Below, piece by piece: positions 8,563 through 16,855 of a DNA stretch of 64,000 nt. The stretch lies in assembly GCA_051162045.1 (NCBI GenBank), contig JBISDI010000010.1, one strand, 5' to 3'. This DNA is from Anaerozeibacter quisquiliarum. Its GTDB lineage: Bacteria > Bacillota > Clostridia > Christensenellales > Aristaeellaceae. Both the position numbers and the translations under genes were made by a program. Within the stretch, counting starts at the first letter, position 1. The number at the start of each line of letters is the position of its first letter. The notes beneath the pieces are model-generated. The model was not told the DNA's origin and did not search any database. It saw only the letters and a list, made by a program, of their open reading frames with translations.

Positions 8563-9486
8563 TTAACTGAGCATCTCGCTGCGGCGCTTGATCGCCTTGG
8601 ACAGCGCGTTCACCGCAAAGGTCACGATCAGCACCGTGAGCACGGAAATGGTCGCGGCGCGACCCACGCGCTTGGAGGTGAACACGATGTCGTAGATGTA
8701 GTAGGCCAGCGAGTAGGAGCTCTTGCCCGGCCCGCCCGCCGTGGTGACCAGGATCAGGCCGAACTCCTTAATCAGGAAGATCAGCCCCAGCATGATCGCG
8801 GTCTGCATGTGGTTCATGATCATGGGCAGCTTGATGTTGAAGGTGGTCACAAACCAGTTCGCGCCGTCGATGTTGGCGCTCTCGAGCACCTCGCCCGGCA
8901 GCGATTGGAGCCCGCCCAAGATTATCAGCACAAAGAAAGGCATCCACTGCCAGATAAACAGAAACGCGATCAGCGATAGCGAGTGGTGGCTCAGAAAGTC
9001 GACGAGCGGCAGGCCCAGCGCGCCTGAAATCAGCGCGTACCAGCCGAAGGTCATGTTGAGGATCGTCACCTTCCAGATGACGCCGGTGGTGGTGGACATG
9101 ACAAAGAACGGCCCGAGGATCAGCGTGCGCACTACGTTGATGCCGGGCAGCTGATGGTCGAGCAGCAGCGACAGCAGAAAACCGAAGATCGTGCAGCCGG
9201 CCAGCGCGATCACGACAAGCAGCAGCGTCTGACCGGTGATCGCCCAGAACTCGGCGCTGCCGTAGCCCCAGAAATAGTAGGCATAGTTTTCGAGTTTTGC
9301 AAATTTGACGCCCTGGTCCGGGCGTACCAGATTCCAGTGTACCATGGAAAACACCACGGTCGCGATAAAGGGGATCTGCGTGGTGATGGCGATCCAGACG
9401 ACCGCGGGCAGCGCAAAGTACTTGTCGGTATAGCGGCGCTTGCGCGGGTCCGGACGAGCATCGCCGCGCGCGGGGGATTGGCTCAT
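8563..9486 (-). CDS. Carbohydrate ABC transporter permease, MalF type
   Basis: 307 residues with a charged N-terminus and about six membrane segments. The EAA loop reads ESANIDGANWFVTTFNIKLP. It is the partner of the MalG-type permease in a CUT1-type importer with the binding protein upstream. The ATG at 9484-9486 follows a GCAGGTGG ribosome site. No ATPase gene is in the island, so the complex probably uses a shared MsmX-type ATPase encoded elsewhere (known for Firmicutes CUT1 systems; inferred here). Confidence 0.93.
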   Translation of the reverse strand: MSQSPARGDARPDPRKRRYTDKYFALPAVVWIAITTQIPFIATVVFSMVHWNLVRPDQGVKFAKLENYAYYFWGYGSAEFWAITGQTLLLVVIALAGCTIFGFLLSLLLDHQLPGINVVRTLILGPFFVMSTTTGVIWKVTILNMTFGWYALISGALGLPLVDFLSHHSLSLIAFLFIWQWMPFFVLIILGGLQSLPGEVLESANIDGANWFVTTFNIKLPMIMNHMQTAIMLGLIFLIKEFGLILVTTAGGPGKSSYSLAYYIYDIVFTSKRVGRAATISVLTVLIVTFAVNALSKAIKRRSEMLS

Positions 9487-9510
9487 CTGTCCACCTGCCT
9501 TTCTCGTCCC

Positions 9511-9584
9511 GCCGGGATGTGTAACATCCCGGCCTCGCCGGATGCCCTACGGGTGGACGGGGCTTGCCCGCCCACCCGTAGGGC
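9511..9584. repeat. Two strong hairpins between binding-protein and permease genes
   Basis: Hairpin 1: arms 9511-9520 and 9524-9533 (10 bases, exact, loop GTA). Hairpin 2: arms 9544-9556 and 9572-9584 (13 bases, exact) with an inner CGGG/CCCG pairing. On the minus strand they follow the binding-protein gene and precede the permease gene, the classic position of mRNA-stabilising or partially terminating hairpins that keep binding protein in excess of membrane parts. Confidence 0.6.
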
Positions 9585-9597
9585 AATGGGGTCCCTC

Positions 9598-9632
9598 CCC
9601 CCAGGGAGGTTTGGAGGGCCGGGGCCCGCCAT
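9598..9632. repeat. GGAGGG repeat, copy 1
   Basis: This block (CCCAGGGAGGTTTGGAGG then GCCGGGGCCCGCC) resembles 49828-49860, where the same order (CTGGGAGGCTTGGAGG then GCCGCGGCCC) ends in a perfect palindrome. It appears to be a dispersed intergenic repeat. Confidence 0.4.
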
Positions 9633-9708
9633 GTTCAATCACAGCGGGTCCGCTTTGCCGATTCCCAGCTTACGCGTGGCGGCCGAAGCCGACCGCGCGT
9701 GGTGAGCG

Positions 9709-11052
9709 TTACTTGTATCCGCCTTCGACCGAAACCTGCTCGAACAGCTGCTGCGTGCGCGAGATGGCCTCGTCCAGTTCGATGCCGCCCGCCAGGTACT
9801 CGAGCACCCACTGCGTCATCTGGGTGGCCGCCTCCTGGAACTCGACGATGGCCATGTACTGCAGGCCCACGTAAGGCACCGGGTTGACGGCGGGCTTCGT
9901 GAAGTCGAGCGGCGCGAGCGCGTTCAGCGTGGCCTGGGCGTAGGGCAGCGCCTTGATGACGTCCTTCTCGTAGGTGGAGTAGCGCGACGCCGGCGGCGTC
10001 ACCGAGCCGTCGGGCATGTAGGTAAGGCTCAGGTCGATGAAGTCCTTCGAGGTGCACCACAGGATGAAGTCGAACACTTCCTTCTTGTGCGTGGTCTGCG
10101 GGTTGATCGCCATCGCCCAGTTCCACAGCCAGCCGGACTGGCCGCCCGGAACCTGGGTCGGGGCCTGGGCGTAGCCTACCTTGCCCTTGATCGGGGACTC
10201 GTCGGACTCAAAGTTGCCGCACAGCGACGTGGCGTCATAGTAGATGCCCACGTTGCCCTCGAGGAACAGGTTCACGCACTCGTTGTAGGAGTTGCCGGTG
10301 AGGTTGGACGGACCGCACTCGGTGAGCAGCTTTTTGTACATCGTCCAGCAGTTGCGCATCTCGGGCGTGTCGATTTTGGCATTCCACTCCATGTCGTAGT
10401 ACTGCGCGCCAAAGGCGTTCTGCATGGCGCCCAGCGGCGCGCCCAGGTTGCCCCAGCCCACGTCCGAGCGCATTACGATGCCGGTGTAGCCGTCGCCCAG
10501 GCCCTTGACCGCCTTGGCCAGGTCGTAGATCTGATCCCAGGTGGGATTCTCGGGCATGGTCACGCCCGCCTTCTCAAACAGCTCCTTGTTGTACATGATG
10601 AACGAGGACTCACCGTAGAAGGGCACGGCCCACATGTGGCCGTCCACGTCGGTGACCGACTTCATCATGGCCGAGAACACGTCGTCGATGTCGTACCAGG
10701 CTTTTTGCTCCTCGGACATGCCCGCGAAGTAGGGCGCCAGGTCCTCCAGCCAGCCGTACTGGCCCCAGCACATGCCCTCATAGGGCCCCACGTAGAACAT
10801 GTCGTAGGTCACGCCGTCGGTCGTGGCGTCCAGCGTCTGCGCCGAGCGCAGATCCTCCTCGGGAATCACGGAGATGTTCACGTCGAAGTTGTAGCCGGCG
10901 TCCTTGAAGTACTTCTGCACGATGGCGTACAGCCCCTGCGAATAGGGGTTGTTCGCCAAGCCGATGTTCAAGGTGACTTTCTCCTGCGCCAGCGCGGACG
11001 GGGCCACGACCAGCAACATCAGGGCCAGGACCAAAGACAGCGTTCTCCTCAT
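9709..11052 (-). CDS. Sugar ABC transporter substrate-binding protein
   Basis: 447 residues of the SBP type 1/8 family: after the signal sequence the mature protein shows the order seen in CUT1 binding proteins, with the YGESSFIMYNKELFEKAGV core that marks the family. The signal peptide ends in PSALA-QE and has no lipobox Cys, so it would be cleaved by signal peptidase I. That is unusual for a monoderm Firmicute, where such proteins are normally lipoproteins. The start follows AAGGAGGG with 7-base spacing, and a consensus promoter lies at 11151-11178. It is the first structural gene of the transport operon. Confidence 0.93.
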   Translation of the reverse strand: MRRTLSLVLALMLLVVAPSALAQEKVTLNIGLANNPYSQGLYAIVQKYFKDAGYNFDVNISVIPEEDLRSAQTLDATTDGVTYDMFYVGPYEGMCWGQYGWLEDLAPYFAGMSEEQKAWYDIDDVFSAMMKSVTDVDGHMWAVPFYGESSFIMYNKELFEKAGVTMPENPTWDQIYDLAKAVKGLGDGYTGIVMRSDVGWGNLGAPLGAMQNAFGAQYYDMEWNAKIDTPEMRNCWTMYKKLLTECGPSNLTGNSYNECVNLFLEGNVGIYYDATSLCGNFESDESPIKGKVGYAQAPTQVPGGQSGWLWNWAMAINPQTTHKKEVFDFILWCTSKDFIDLSLTYMPDGSVTPPASRYSTYEKDVIKALPYAQATLNALAPLDFTKPAVNPVPYVGLQYMAIVEFQEAATQMTQWVLEYLAGGIELDEAISRTQQLFEQVSVEGGYK

Positions 11053-11150
11053 GTTTGTACCCTCCTTGATAGAATGATTATCGCTACGGCATCCGCCGCA
11101 AGAAACGCACCGGGGGTGAGCAACATTTATAAAGACCTTTCTATTTCTGT

Positions 11151-11178
11151 ATTATACACGACGCGGCTAAGTTGTCAA
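11151..11178 (-). promoter_or_regulatory. Promoter of the sugar transport operon
   Basis: Read on the minus strand: -35 TTGACA (11173-11178), 16-base spacer, -10 TATAAT (11151-11156). It lies about 100 bases before the binding-protein start and downstream of the ROK regulator gene. Confidence 0.8.
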
Positions 11179-11189
11179 TAGCAAAAACA

Positions 11190-11212
11190 ATATTTTGGGC
11201 AATGTGAAATAT
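11190..11212. promoter_or_regulatory. Possible operator upstream of the sugar promoter
   Basis: An inverted repeat ATATTT-N11-AAATAT (11190-11195, 11207-11212) lies 11 bases upstream of the -35 box. The adjacent ROK regulator (11241-12368) is the obvious candidate binder. The pairing is short and may be chance in this AT-rich patch. Confidence 0.35.
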
Positions 11213-11240
11213 GTAACGAAATCGAGGAACCGGACGAATT

Positions 11241-12368
11241 TTACATCGTGCGGTCGACCATAAAGAAGCGGTCCACATGGGTGAGCGCCGCGCCCAGCGC
11301 GGAGGCGTGACGGCGGCATTTGCAGGTGTGCAGATAACTGCCGTCGCGCCCGAAGGTGTTGATGCGCCCGGCGCGCAGCCGGATGGCATCCAGGAAATCG
11401 GTCAGGTAACCGCCCGCCTCGCCGCCCAGCACGATCGGGCAGTCGAACGCCATGCGCAGGTTGTTGACCGATATGGCCAGCGCATCCAGGTAGTTGTTCC
11501 ACAGAATGGCGCACTCGGCATCGCCCTGCCCAAGCATCGAGAAGAAGGCGTCCAGGTTGCCGGAGGCATGCTCGGCCAGTACGGGCGCGGCGCAGAACGC
11601 GTCCACGCAGCCCTCCATGCCGCAGTAGCACGCCCGACCCATCGGCATCAGCCGCATGTGCCCGAACTCGCCCGCGCGACAGTTATCACCCATGTACATG
11701 CGCCGCTTAAGCACGATCGAGCCGCCCACGCAGTCGTTGAGCGACAGGTAGGCAAAGGTGTCGAGGCTGTCCTCGGCGTGGATCTCAGCCAGCGCCGCGG
11801 CGTTGGCGTCGTTGATGAAGCTGGCCGACAGGCGTACGTGTTCGCAAAAGGCGCGCGTGGGCACGGCGCGTATGCCCAGCGCGTGTGAGTCGGTAATCAT
11901 GTCGCCCTCGATGATGCCCGGGATCGAGAAGCCCACGCCCAGCACCTTGGCCTCGTCCGCGTCCGCCTCGCGCAGGAAGTCGTGGATCGTCTCGCCCAGC
12001 CAGGCGTAGTACGCGGGGATGTTGCGGTAGGGCATGCTCATCTGTCGGCTGTGGATCACCGCGCCCGTCAGATCGATCATCGTTAACTGTACGTGGCTCT
12101 TGCGTACGTCCGCGCCCACCGACAGCCGGACGCCGGCCACCGGCGCGATGACCATGGCCTTGCGCCCGCCCGTCGATTCCATCTGCCCGAGCTCGCAGAT
12201 CAATTCCTCGGCCAGCAGTTCCTTAATGTTCTGCAGTACCGTGGGCAAGCTCATGCCGAGCGCCTCCACCAGATGCTGCTTGGTGGTGCCGCCCGAGCGG
12301 TAGATGTACTTGAGCACCCGGTTCTTGTTGTACAGCCGAATGTCGCGGCCGCCCAGGCCCGTCGCCAT
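11241..12368 (-). CDS. ROK family transcriptional regulator (NagC/XylR-like)
   Basis: About 375 residues. An N-terminal winged helix-turn-helix (about residues 20-60, with TTKQHLVEALGMSLPTVLQNIK) precedes a ROK sugar-binding domain with FINDANAAALAEI and the zinc motif CYCGMEGC. Of two close ATG codons the second (12366-12368) has the better distance to TAGGAG. It lies between the SDR gene and the transport operon on the same strand and is most likely the local repressor, released by the transported sugar or its phosphate. Confidence 0.88.
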   Translation of the reverse strand: MATGLGGRDIRLYNKNRVLKYIYRSGGTTKQHLVEALGMSLPTVLQNIKELLAEELICELGQMESTGGRKAMVIAPVAGVRLSVGADVRKSHVQLTMIDLTGAVIHSRQMSMPYRNIPAYYAWLGETIHDFLREADADEAKVLGVGFSIPGIIEGDMITDSHALGIRAVPTRAFCEHVRLSASFINDANAAALAEIHAEDSLDTFAYLSLNDCVGGSIVLKRRMYMGDNCRAGEFGHMRLMPMGRACYCGMEGCVDAFCAAPVLAEHASGNLDAFFSMLGQGDAECAILWNNYLDALAISVNNLRMAFDCPIVLGGEAGGYLTDFLDAIRLRAGRINTFGRDGSYLHTCKCRRHASALGAALTHVDRFFMVDRTM

Positions 12369-12385
12369 GCGCATACGCTCCTACT

Positions 12386-13162
12386 CTAAAAACATGTAAA
12401 CGCGCCGTCGATCACAAAGTCGGAGCCGGTGGTAAACGAGCTGGTGTCGCCTGCCAGGTACACGACGATGGCCTGCAACTCGTCGGGCCGACCCAGCCGC
12501 CCCATGGGCGCGATCGCGTTCCAGGCGTCGATCAGCTCTGTCAGCTTGGGGTTTGACAGGATCAGCTCGGTGCCGATGTAGCCGGGGCTGATGCTGTTGA
12601 CGCGCACACCGCGCTTGGCCCATTCGACGGCCATCGACTTGGTGAGCTGCATGACGCCCGCCTTGGCGGCGTTGTAGGCGCACTGGGGCTGGGGCACGTT
12701 GACGATGTGGCCCGACATCGAAGCGGTATTGATGATCGAGCCCGAACCCTGCTTCAGCATCACCTTGCCCGCCGCCTGCGCGCACAAGAACACGCCGGTC
12801 AAATCGACGTCGATCACCTTGCGCCACTGCTCGTAGCTCATTTCCTCGGCGGGCACGTTGATGCAGATGCCCGCGTTGCAGAAGGCCACGTCGATCCGAC
12901 CGAAGCGCGCGAGCACCTGCTCGACCATGCGGTTCACATCGTCAGGGTCGGTCACGTCGGTCTTAACGGCGAACACGTCGCGGCCCGTTTCCGCGGCCAT
13001 CCATTCGGCGGTGCGCAGCCCCTCCTCGATGTCCACGTCTACAATGGCGATGTCCGCGCCCGCCTCCGCCAGCGCGGTCGCCACCGACTTGCCGATGCCG
13101 CGCGCTCCGCCCGTCACAAACGCCTTCTTGCCGTCCAACCTCATTTTCTCGATGATGCCCAT
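12386..13162 (-). CDS. SDR family NAD(P)-dependent oxidoreductase
   Basis: 258 residues. The cofactor motif TGGARGIG is at 17-24, followed by CNAG near 95, catalytic S148/S150, Y163 and K167. The closest known families are gluconate 5-dehydrogenase, sorbitol-6-phosphate and similar sugar-alcohol dehydrogenases. The start follows GAAGGAGG. It is the first gene of the island, 17 bases before the ROK regulator, with its own promoter. Together with the zinc dehydrogenase it suggests a two-step redox conversion of a sugar acid or polyol. Confidence 0.9.
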   Translation of the reverse strand: MGIIEKMRLDGKKAFVTGGARGIGKSVATALAEAGADIAIVDVDIEEGLRTAEWMAAETGRDVFAVKTDVTDPDDVNRMVEQVLARFGRIDVAFCNAGICINVPAEEMSYEQWRKVIDVDLTGVFLCAQAAGKVMLKQGSGSIINTASMSGHIVNVPQPQCAYNAAKAGVMQLTKSMAVEWAKRGVRVNSISPGYIGTELILSNPKLTELIDAWNAIAPMGRLGRPDELQAIVVYLAGDTSSFTTGSDFVIDGAFTCF

Positions 13163-13230
13163 GCGGGTACCTCCTTCGCGTTGTGGTTTGACAGTCTTTT
13201 ATAAACGCCTTCATATAAGGTGTCGGCGCC

Positions 13231-13259
13231 ATTATAGCACGATCTTTACAAACCTGCAA
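13231..13259 (-). promoter_or_regulatory. Promoter of the SDR-ROK unit
   Basis: Minus strand: -35 TTGCAG (13254-13259), 17-base spacer, -10 TATAAT (13231-13236), about 70 bases before the SDR start. Confidence 0.7.
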
Positions 13260-13313
13260 GGGCCGCGCGCGGGTTTTTTTGCGCCCATCCGCCCAGGCAG
13301 CCGCGGATCTATG

Positions 13314-13443
13314 CTGACGCCTCATGGCGGGTGCTTTTCCGCCCGATTGTTTTTGCAAAACGCTTGACGTAGCGCCGCTACGTCAAGCGTTTTGCAAAGC
13401 AATCGGACGGAAATTCCCTCGTCATGAGGCGCCCGAATCAATT
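13314..13443. repeat. Long palindromic element, family member B
   Basis: A nearly perfect inverted repeat of about 60 bases per arm. The central arms 13352-13374 and 13376-13398 are identical over 23 bases around a single C. The flanks continue as ..CCGCCCGATTG / CAATCGGACGG.. and GACGCCTCATGG / TCATGAGGCGCC. It shares its left arm (GACGCC..TGGCGG.TGCTTTTCC) with the element at 45515. It lies just after the chemoreceptor gene end, where it could also terminate transcription. Confidence 0.75.
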
Positions 13444-13452
13444 AGCGTATAC

Positions 13453-15417
13453 CTAGGCCTTCCTGAGCTTGAACTGGTTGGCCTGCCGGACCAGCAGATC
13501 GGCCTGGCCGTTGAGTTCCTCGCTGGCGGCGGCGGATTCCTCGGCGGTGGCGGAGTTGGCCTGCACCACCTGCGACACCTGCATGATGCCCTGGTTGACC
13601 TGCGCGATGCCGCTCGCCTGCTCGACCGACGCCGTGTAGATGCCGTTCATCAGCCGCGTGGCGTTGTCCACTTCCGTAACGATCGCGCGCAGCGCCTCCG
13701 CCGTCTCGCTCGCGATCTTGCTGCCGCCGGTGACCTTCGCGATCGATTCCTCGATCAGGCTGGCCGTCTCCTTGGCGGCCTCCGCCGACTTGGCGGCCAA
13801 GCTGCGCACCTCGCCGGCCACCACGGCAAAGCCCTTGCCGTGCTCGCCCGCGCGCGCGGCTTCGACCGCGGCGTTCAGCGCCAGGATGTTCGTCTGGAAC
13901 GCGATGTCGTCGATCACCTTGATGATGCCCGAGATGTTGCCCGACGACCGGTTGATGTCGTCCATCGCGCCCAGCAGCCGCTTCATCTGCTCGTTGCCCT
14001 GCTCGGCGTCGCGCTTGGCCTGCTCGGACAGCTCGTTGGCCTTTTTGGCGTTTTCTGTGTTGACCTGGGTCTGGGCGGCGATCTGCTCCATCGAGGCGCT
14101 TAGTTCCTCGACGGAACTCGCCTGCTCGGTTGCGCCCTGCGCGAGCGCGGTGCTCGAATCCGAAATCTGCCGCGCGCCCGCGCCTACCTGGTCGGCCGCG
14201 CCCTTGAGGTTTTGCAGTAGGTCGTTCATCTGACGGAACAGCGTATCGTTGGCCCTGGCTAGATCGCCGACTTCATCGCCGCGCCCCATGAACGCCTCGG
14301 ATATCGAGCTTGAGAAGTCGCCGACGGCGAATTCCCCAGCCTTCTCGGTGGCGGCCCGCACGGGCAGGGTGACGATTCGCTTGACGGCGATGGCGACGGC
14401 CAGCACGATGACCAGCAGCCCCACCACCAGCGCGGCGACCGAGATCACGATGTTGCGGTTCGATTCTTCCAGCACCTCGCTCATCAAGACGGACTGCATG
14501 ACCGACCAGGGCGTGCCGGTATTGCCAAGCGTGATGGGCGAGAGCACCTTGAGCGTGACCTCTTGGGTCACGTCGGAGAACGCCTCGACTATATAGATGG
14601 AACCGGCATGGATGGCGTCCATCATCGGCTTGCGAACCGCTTCGTCCTCGTGCGCGGACAGGGGGGTGCCCACGGCTTCGGGCTTGGGATGCGCCACATA
14701 GACGCCGCCGTTTGTCAGCACGCCGATGCTGGCGGTTTTGTAAGCGCCCTTATTCAGATTCAGACGGTTGAGCGCGTCGAGCGAGATGTCGATGCCCGTC
14801 ACGCCCACCACCTTGCCGGAAGCGTTGCGGATCGGGACGGAGAAGCTGGTCAGCAGCACCGACTTGCCGTTTGTTTCGTACGCATACGGCTCGAGCACCG
14901 TATCCTCGCCCGAACGCAGCGCCAATTGGTAGTAGTCGCCTTCGCCGGGCACATCGTAGCCGACCAGCGCGGAGAGGGTTGCCCCCGATTGGCCCCGGAC
15001 CCAGCTGGGGATGAAGCGACCGCTCTTGTCGCTGCCCGGGGTGTTCGCAAACTCCGCGTCCCGGCCGTCGAGCGCGTTCGGCTCGAAGCAAGCCCACGCG
15101 CCCAGGAGGAACGCGTTGTCCTCGGCGACCTGCCGGATCACCGCGGACAGCGTCTCGCGCCGGCCTTCGAGCGGCATCCGTTCATACGCGCTGAGCGCCG
15201 ACGCCAGCGTCCGCGTCGTGTCCAGTGCCGTCTCCAATTCGTTCTTGACGAAGGCCGCGTTCGCTTCCGCGAGCGAACGGGCATCGGCGTAAGCGTTCGC
15301 GATGTCGCGCGTTCGCCCAGTGAGTGCCTGATAGCCCAGTACAGCCGCCAGCACCAGGCTGGTAATCAGCACGACGATCAAGGTGAGCTTTGTGCCTAGT
15401 TTTGCCTTCTTAATCAT
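13453..15417 (-). CDS. Methyl-accepting chemotaxis protein with dCache-like sensor
   Basis: 654 residues. TM1 (about 11-33), an extracellular sensor region of some 270 residues with dCache-type features (FIPSWVRGQSGA, VVGVTGIDISLDALN), TM2 near 310-335, HAMP, then a cytoplasmic coiled coil whose tip contains IAFQTNILALNAAVEAARAGE, the hallmark of receptors that dock CheA/CheW. The start ATG follows AGGGAGGAA. It is a single gene followed by the long palindrome. The ligand is unknown; the neighbouring sugar island is on the same strand but has its own promoter. Confidence 0.94.
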   Translation of the reverse strand: MIKKAKLGTKLTLIVVLITSLVLAAVLGYQALTGRTRDIANAYADARSLAEANAAFVKNELETALDTTRTLASALSAYERMPLEGRRETLSAVIRQVAEDNAFLLGAWACFEPNALDGRDAEFANTPGSDKSGRFIPSWVRGQSGATLSALVGYDVPGEGDYYQLALRSGEDTVLEPYAYETNGKSVLLTSFSVPIRNASGKVVGVTGIDISLDALNRLNLNKGAYKTASIGVLTNGGVYVAHPKPEAVGTPLSAHEDEAVRKPMMDAIHAGSIYIVEAFSDVTQEVTLKVLSPITLGNTGTPWSVMQSVLMSEVLEESNRNIVISVAALVVGLLVIVLAVAIAVKRIVTLPVRAATEKAGEFAVGDFSSSISEAFMGRGDEVGDLARANDTLFRQMNDLLQNLKGAADQVGAGARQISDSSTALAQGATEQASSVEELSASMEQIAAQTQVNTENAKKANELSEQAKRDAEQGNEQMKRLLGAMDDINRSSGNISGIIKVIDDIAFQTNILALNAAVEAARAGEHGKGFAVVAGEVRSLAAKSAEAAKETASLIEESIAKVTGGSKIASETAEALRAIVTEVDNATRLMNGIYTASVEQASGIAQVNQGIMQVSQVVQANSATAEESAAASEELNGQADLLVRQANQFKLRKA

Positions 15418-15501
15418 GGTTGAGTATTCCTCCCTTTATCTTCCGTGTCGGTCGGCCCGCGCGAAAAACAGGTACACCAGTATCAACTGCATCCAAGGAC
15501 T

Positions 15502-15528
15502 ATATCGACAATATTCGATCTCTTTTGA
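15502..15528 (-). promoter_or_regulatory. Weak sigma-D (sigma-28)-like promoter for the chemoreceptor
   Basis: Minus strand: TCAAAAGA (15521-15528), 11-base spacer, GTCGATAT (15502-15509), compared with the known TAAAGTTT-N11-GCCGATAA. Spacing and the CGAT core agree but the -35 is poor, so this is tentative. Confidence 0.3.
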
Positions 15529-15585
15529 AGCGCGAAACAGGGAAGAACAAAAAATAACCATATGGCTACATCGAAAAGGAATGGC

Positions 15586-15614
15586 TTGCCGAAAAGGCAT
15601 AAATGTATTAAAGT
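15586..15614 (+). promoter_or_regulatory. Possible promoter of the TetR gene
   Basis: TTGCCG (15586-15591), 17-base spacer, TAAAGT (15609-15614), about 30 bases before the TetR start in a locally AT-rich stretch. Confidence 0.35.
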
Positions 15615-15643
15615 GTAAATGGAGCGATTTTCAGAGGTGGCAT

Positions 15644-16237
15644 ATGGAGCGACTGAACAAACGCCAGCAGCAGGCGCAAGAAACCAAGGCCGCGATTTAC
15701 GAGGCGATGAACGACCTGGTGACGGAGAAGCCGTTTGAGCGCATTCGCATCCGGGACATCTGTGAGCGCGCAAACATTTCGCCCGGCGCGTTCTATCATT
15801 ATTTTTCGTCCAAGAGCGACTTGCTGGCCGACCGATACTATCGGACGAACGAACAGTTATGCGCGCTGTACCGCGGACGACTGTCGGCCATGCACGCGGT
15901 GGACGCGCTCAAGCTGTACATCGAAGAGGAAACACACTACATCCGCACCCGGATTCCCGACATCCTGCGGCCCTACGCGCAGGCGCAGATCGAGAACGCT
16001 GAGAAATGGGTGCGGCGGGAGCAGGAAGCCACGCCCGTCATCATCCAGAAGATCGTGGAGGAGGGGTTCAAGCGGGGCGAGTTTCAGGGAGGATATACGC
16101 CCGAACAGGTACGCTCATTCGTCATTTGCCAGATACAGGGCATGGTCTACCAGCAATGCGCCACCCACGGCACGTTTCTGACAGACGACGCAGCCTTGGG
16201 CGTCGTGCTGGACGTGCTGGAGCGCATGAGGCGTTAA
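15644..16237 (+). CDS. TetR family transcriptional regulator
   Basis: 197 residues. The N-terminal helix-turn-helix (about 33-52) reads IRDICERANISPGAFYHYFSSKSDLL, standard for TetR/AcrR. The ligand domain is not recognisable. The ATG at 15644 follows CAGAGGTGG; the much longer open frame from 15383 runs back into the divergent promoter region and was rejected. It faces the chemoreceptor gene across 226 bases and may act there or on itself; no target is obvious. Confidence 0.88.
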   Translation: MERLNKRQQQAQETKAAIYEAMNDLVTEKPFERIRIRDICERANISPGAFYHYFSSKSDLLADRYYRTNEQLCALYRGRLSAMHAVDALKLYIEEETHYIRTRIPDILRPYAQAQIENAEKWVRREQEATPVIIQKIVEEGFKRGEFQGGYTPEQVRSFVICQIQGMVYQQCATHGTFLTDDAALGVVLDVLERMRR

Positions 16238-16542
16238 AATAGCGCGGATGCGCTGAGGGCGTCCAGGTTGTCGAAGCACCCGATATTTCTTCATGATGCG
16301 CGTCGATCTCGGCCTCCATGCCGTCGAGGCGGACGAAGATTCTCTCTTGGCCGTCAGCCAATGGCTTCAGCTGAGCGGCGTCGTTTGCTGAAAATCATCC
16401 GTTGAAAGCGACCTTATGTACAATCGCTCATTCGCCCGCCCCTTGACCGCGCCACCATGACGATGGTGGATTCCTCGCAAACAACGCGATGGGCTGGGGC
16501 ATATCCCACCCATTATGGCACGTCGGTAGATGGCTGTGTAAG
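16238..16542. other. Gene-poor stretch with possible remnant
   Basis: No gene with a ribosome site is seen. On the minus strand about 16250-16380 would encode a coiled-coil-like fragment (LADGQERIFVRLDGMEAEI) that is interrupted by an upstream stop and runs antisense into the TetR gene, so it may be a decayed gene. A small hairpin CCACCAT-GACG-ATGGTGG lies near 16451-16468. Confidence 0.35.
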
Positions 16543-16713
16543 CTATTGCCGCTTCTCCCTGTGTACCGAATAGAGGTTGGCGAGGTTGGCCTGGCTCTGC
16601 GCGCCCTCGGGCAGCGCGGGCATCAGGCCGGTGCATTCGGTGGCGGACGCCACCGGCGATTCGTCAAAGCGGGGTACGTCCGGACGCTTGCGGTCGGTGG
16701 GTTTTTTCTTCAT
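16543..16713 (-). CDS. Small protein, 56 aa, ASATECTG-type
   Basis: Read from the ATG at 16711-16713, which follows a near-perfect AAGGAGGTG site. The basic N-terminus (MKKKPTDRKRPDVPRF) is followed by ESPVASATECTGLMPALPEG and a polar tail ending in REKRQ. From memory, small Clostridia proteins with a SPVASATECTGL core are common and uncharacterised; I could not check this by search. It has no signal peptide or membrane segment and is monocistronic. The longer frame to 16803 was rejected because the ribosome site is internal to it. Confidence 0.7.
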   Translation of the reverse strand: MKKKPTDRKRPDVPRFDESPVASATECTGLMPALPEGAQSQANLANLYSVHREKRQ

Positions 16714-16855
16714 GATGGGTTGCACCTCCTTGATACCCATAGCATGGGCCGATGATCGTCGCACCATGCGCCCTGATTGACAAGATTGTGGAAAAAGTTG
16801 CAATACCCCGAAACTCGCGCCGTTGCGGGGAGGCGAGCCGATGTGGCGTCAAATG

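Noticed and set aside
13314..13443. CRISPR array or phage attachment site
   Set aside because: A single inverted repeat without spacers, integrase or tRNA; better explained as an intergenic palindromic element.
16122..16361. Minus-strand frame with LADGQERIFVRLDGMEAEI
   Set aside because: No start with a ribosome site, an upstream stop and overlap with the TetR gene; noted only as a possible remnant.
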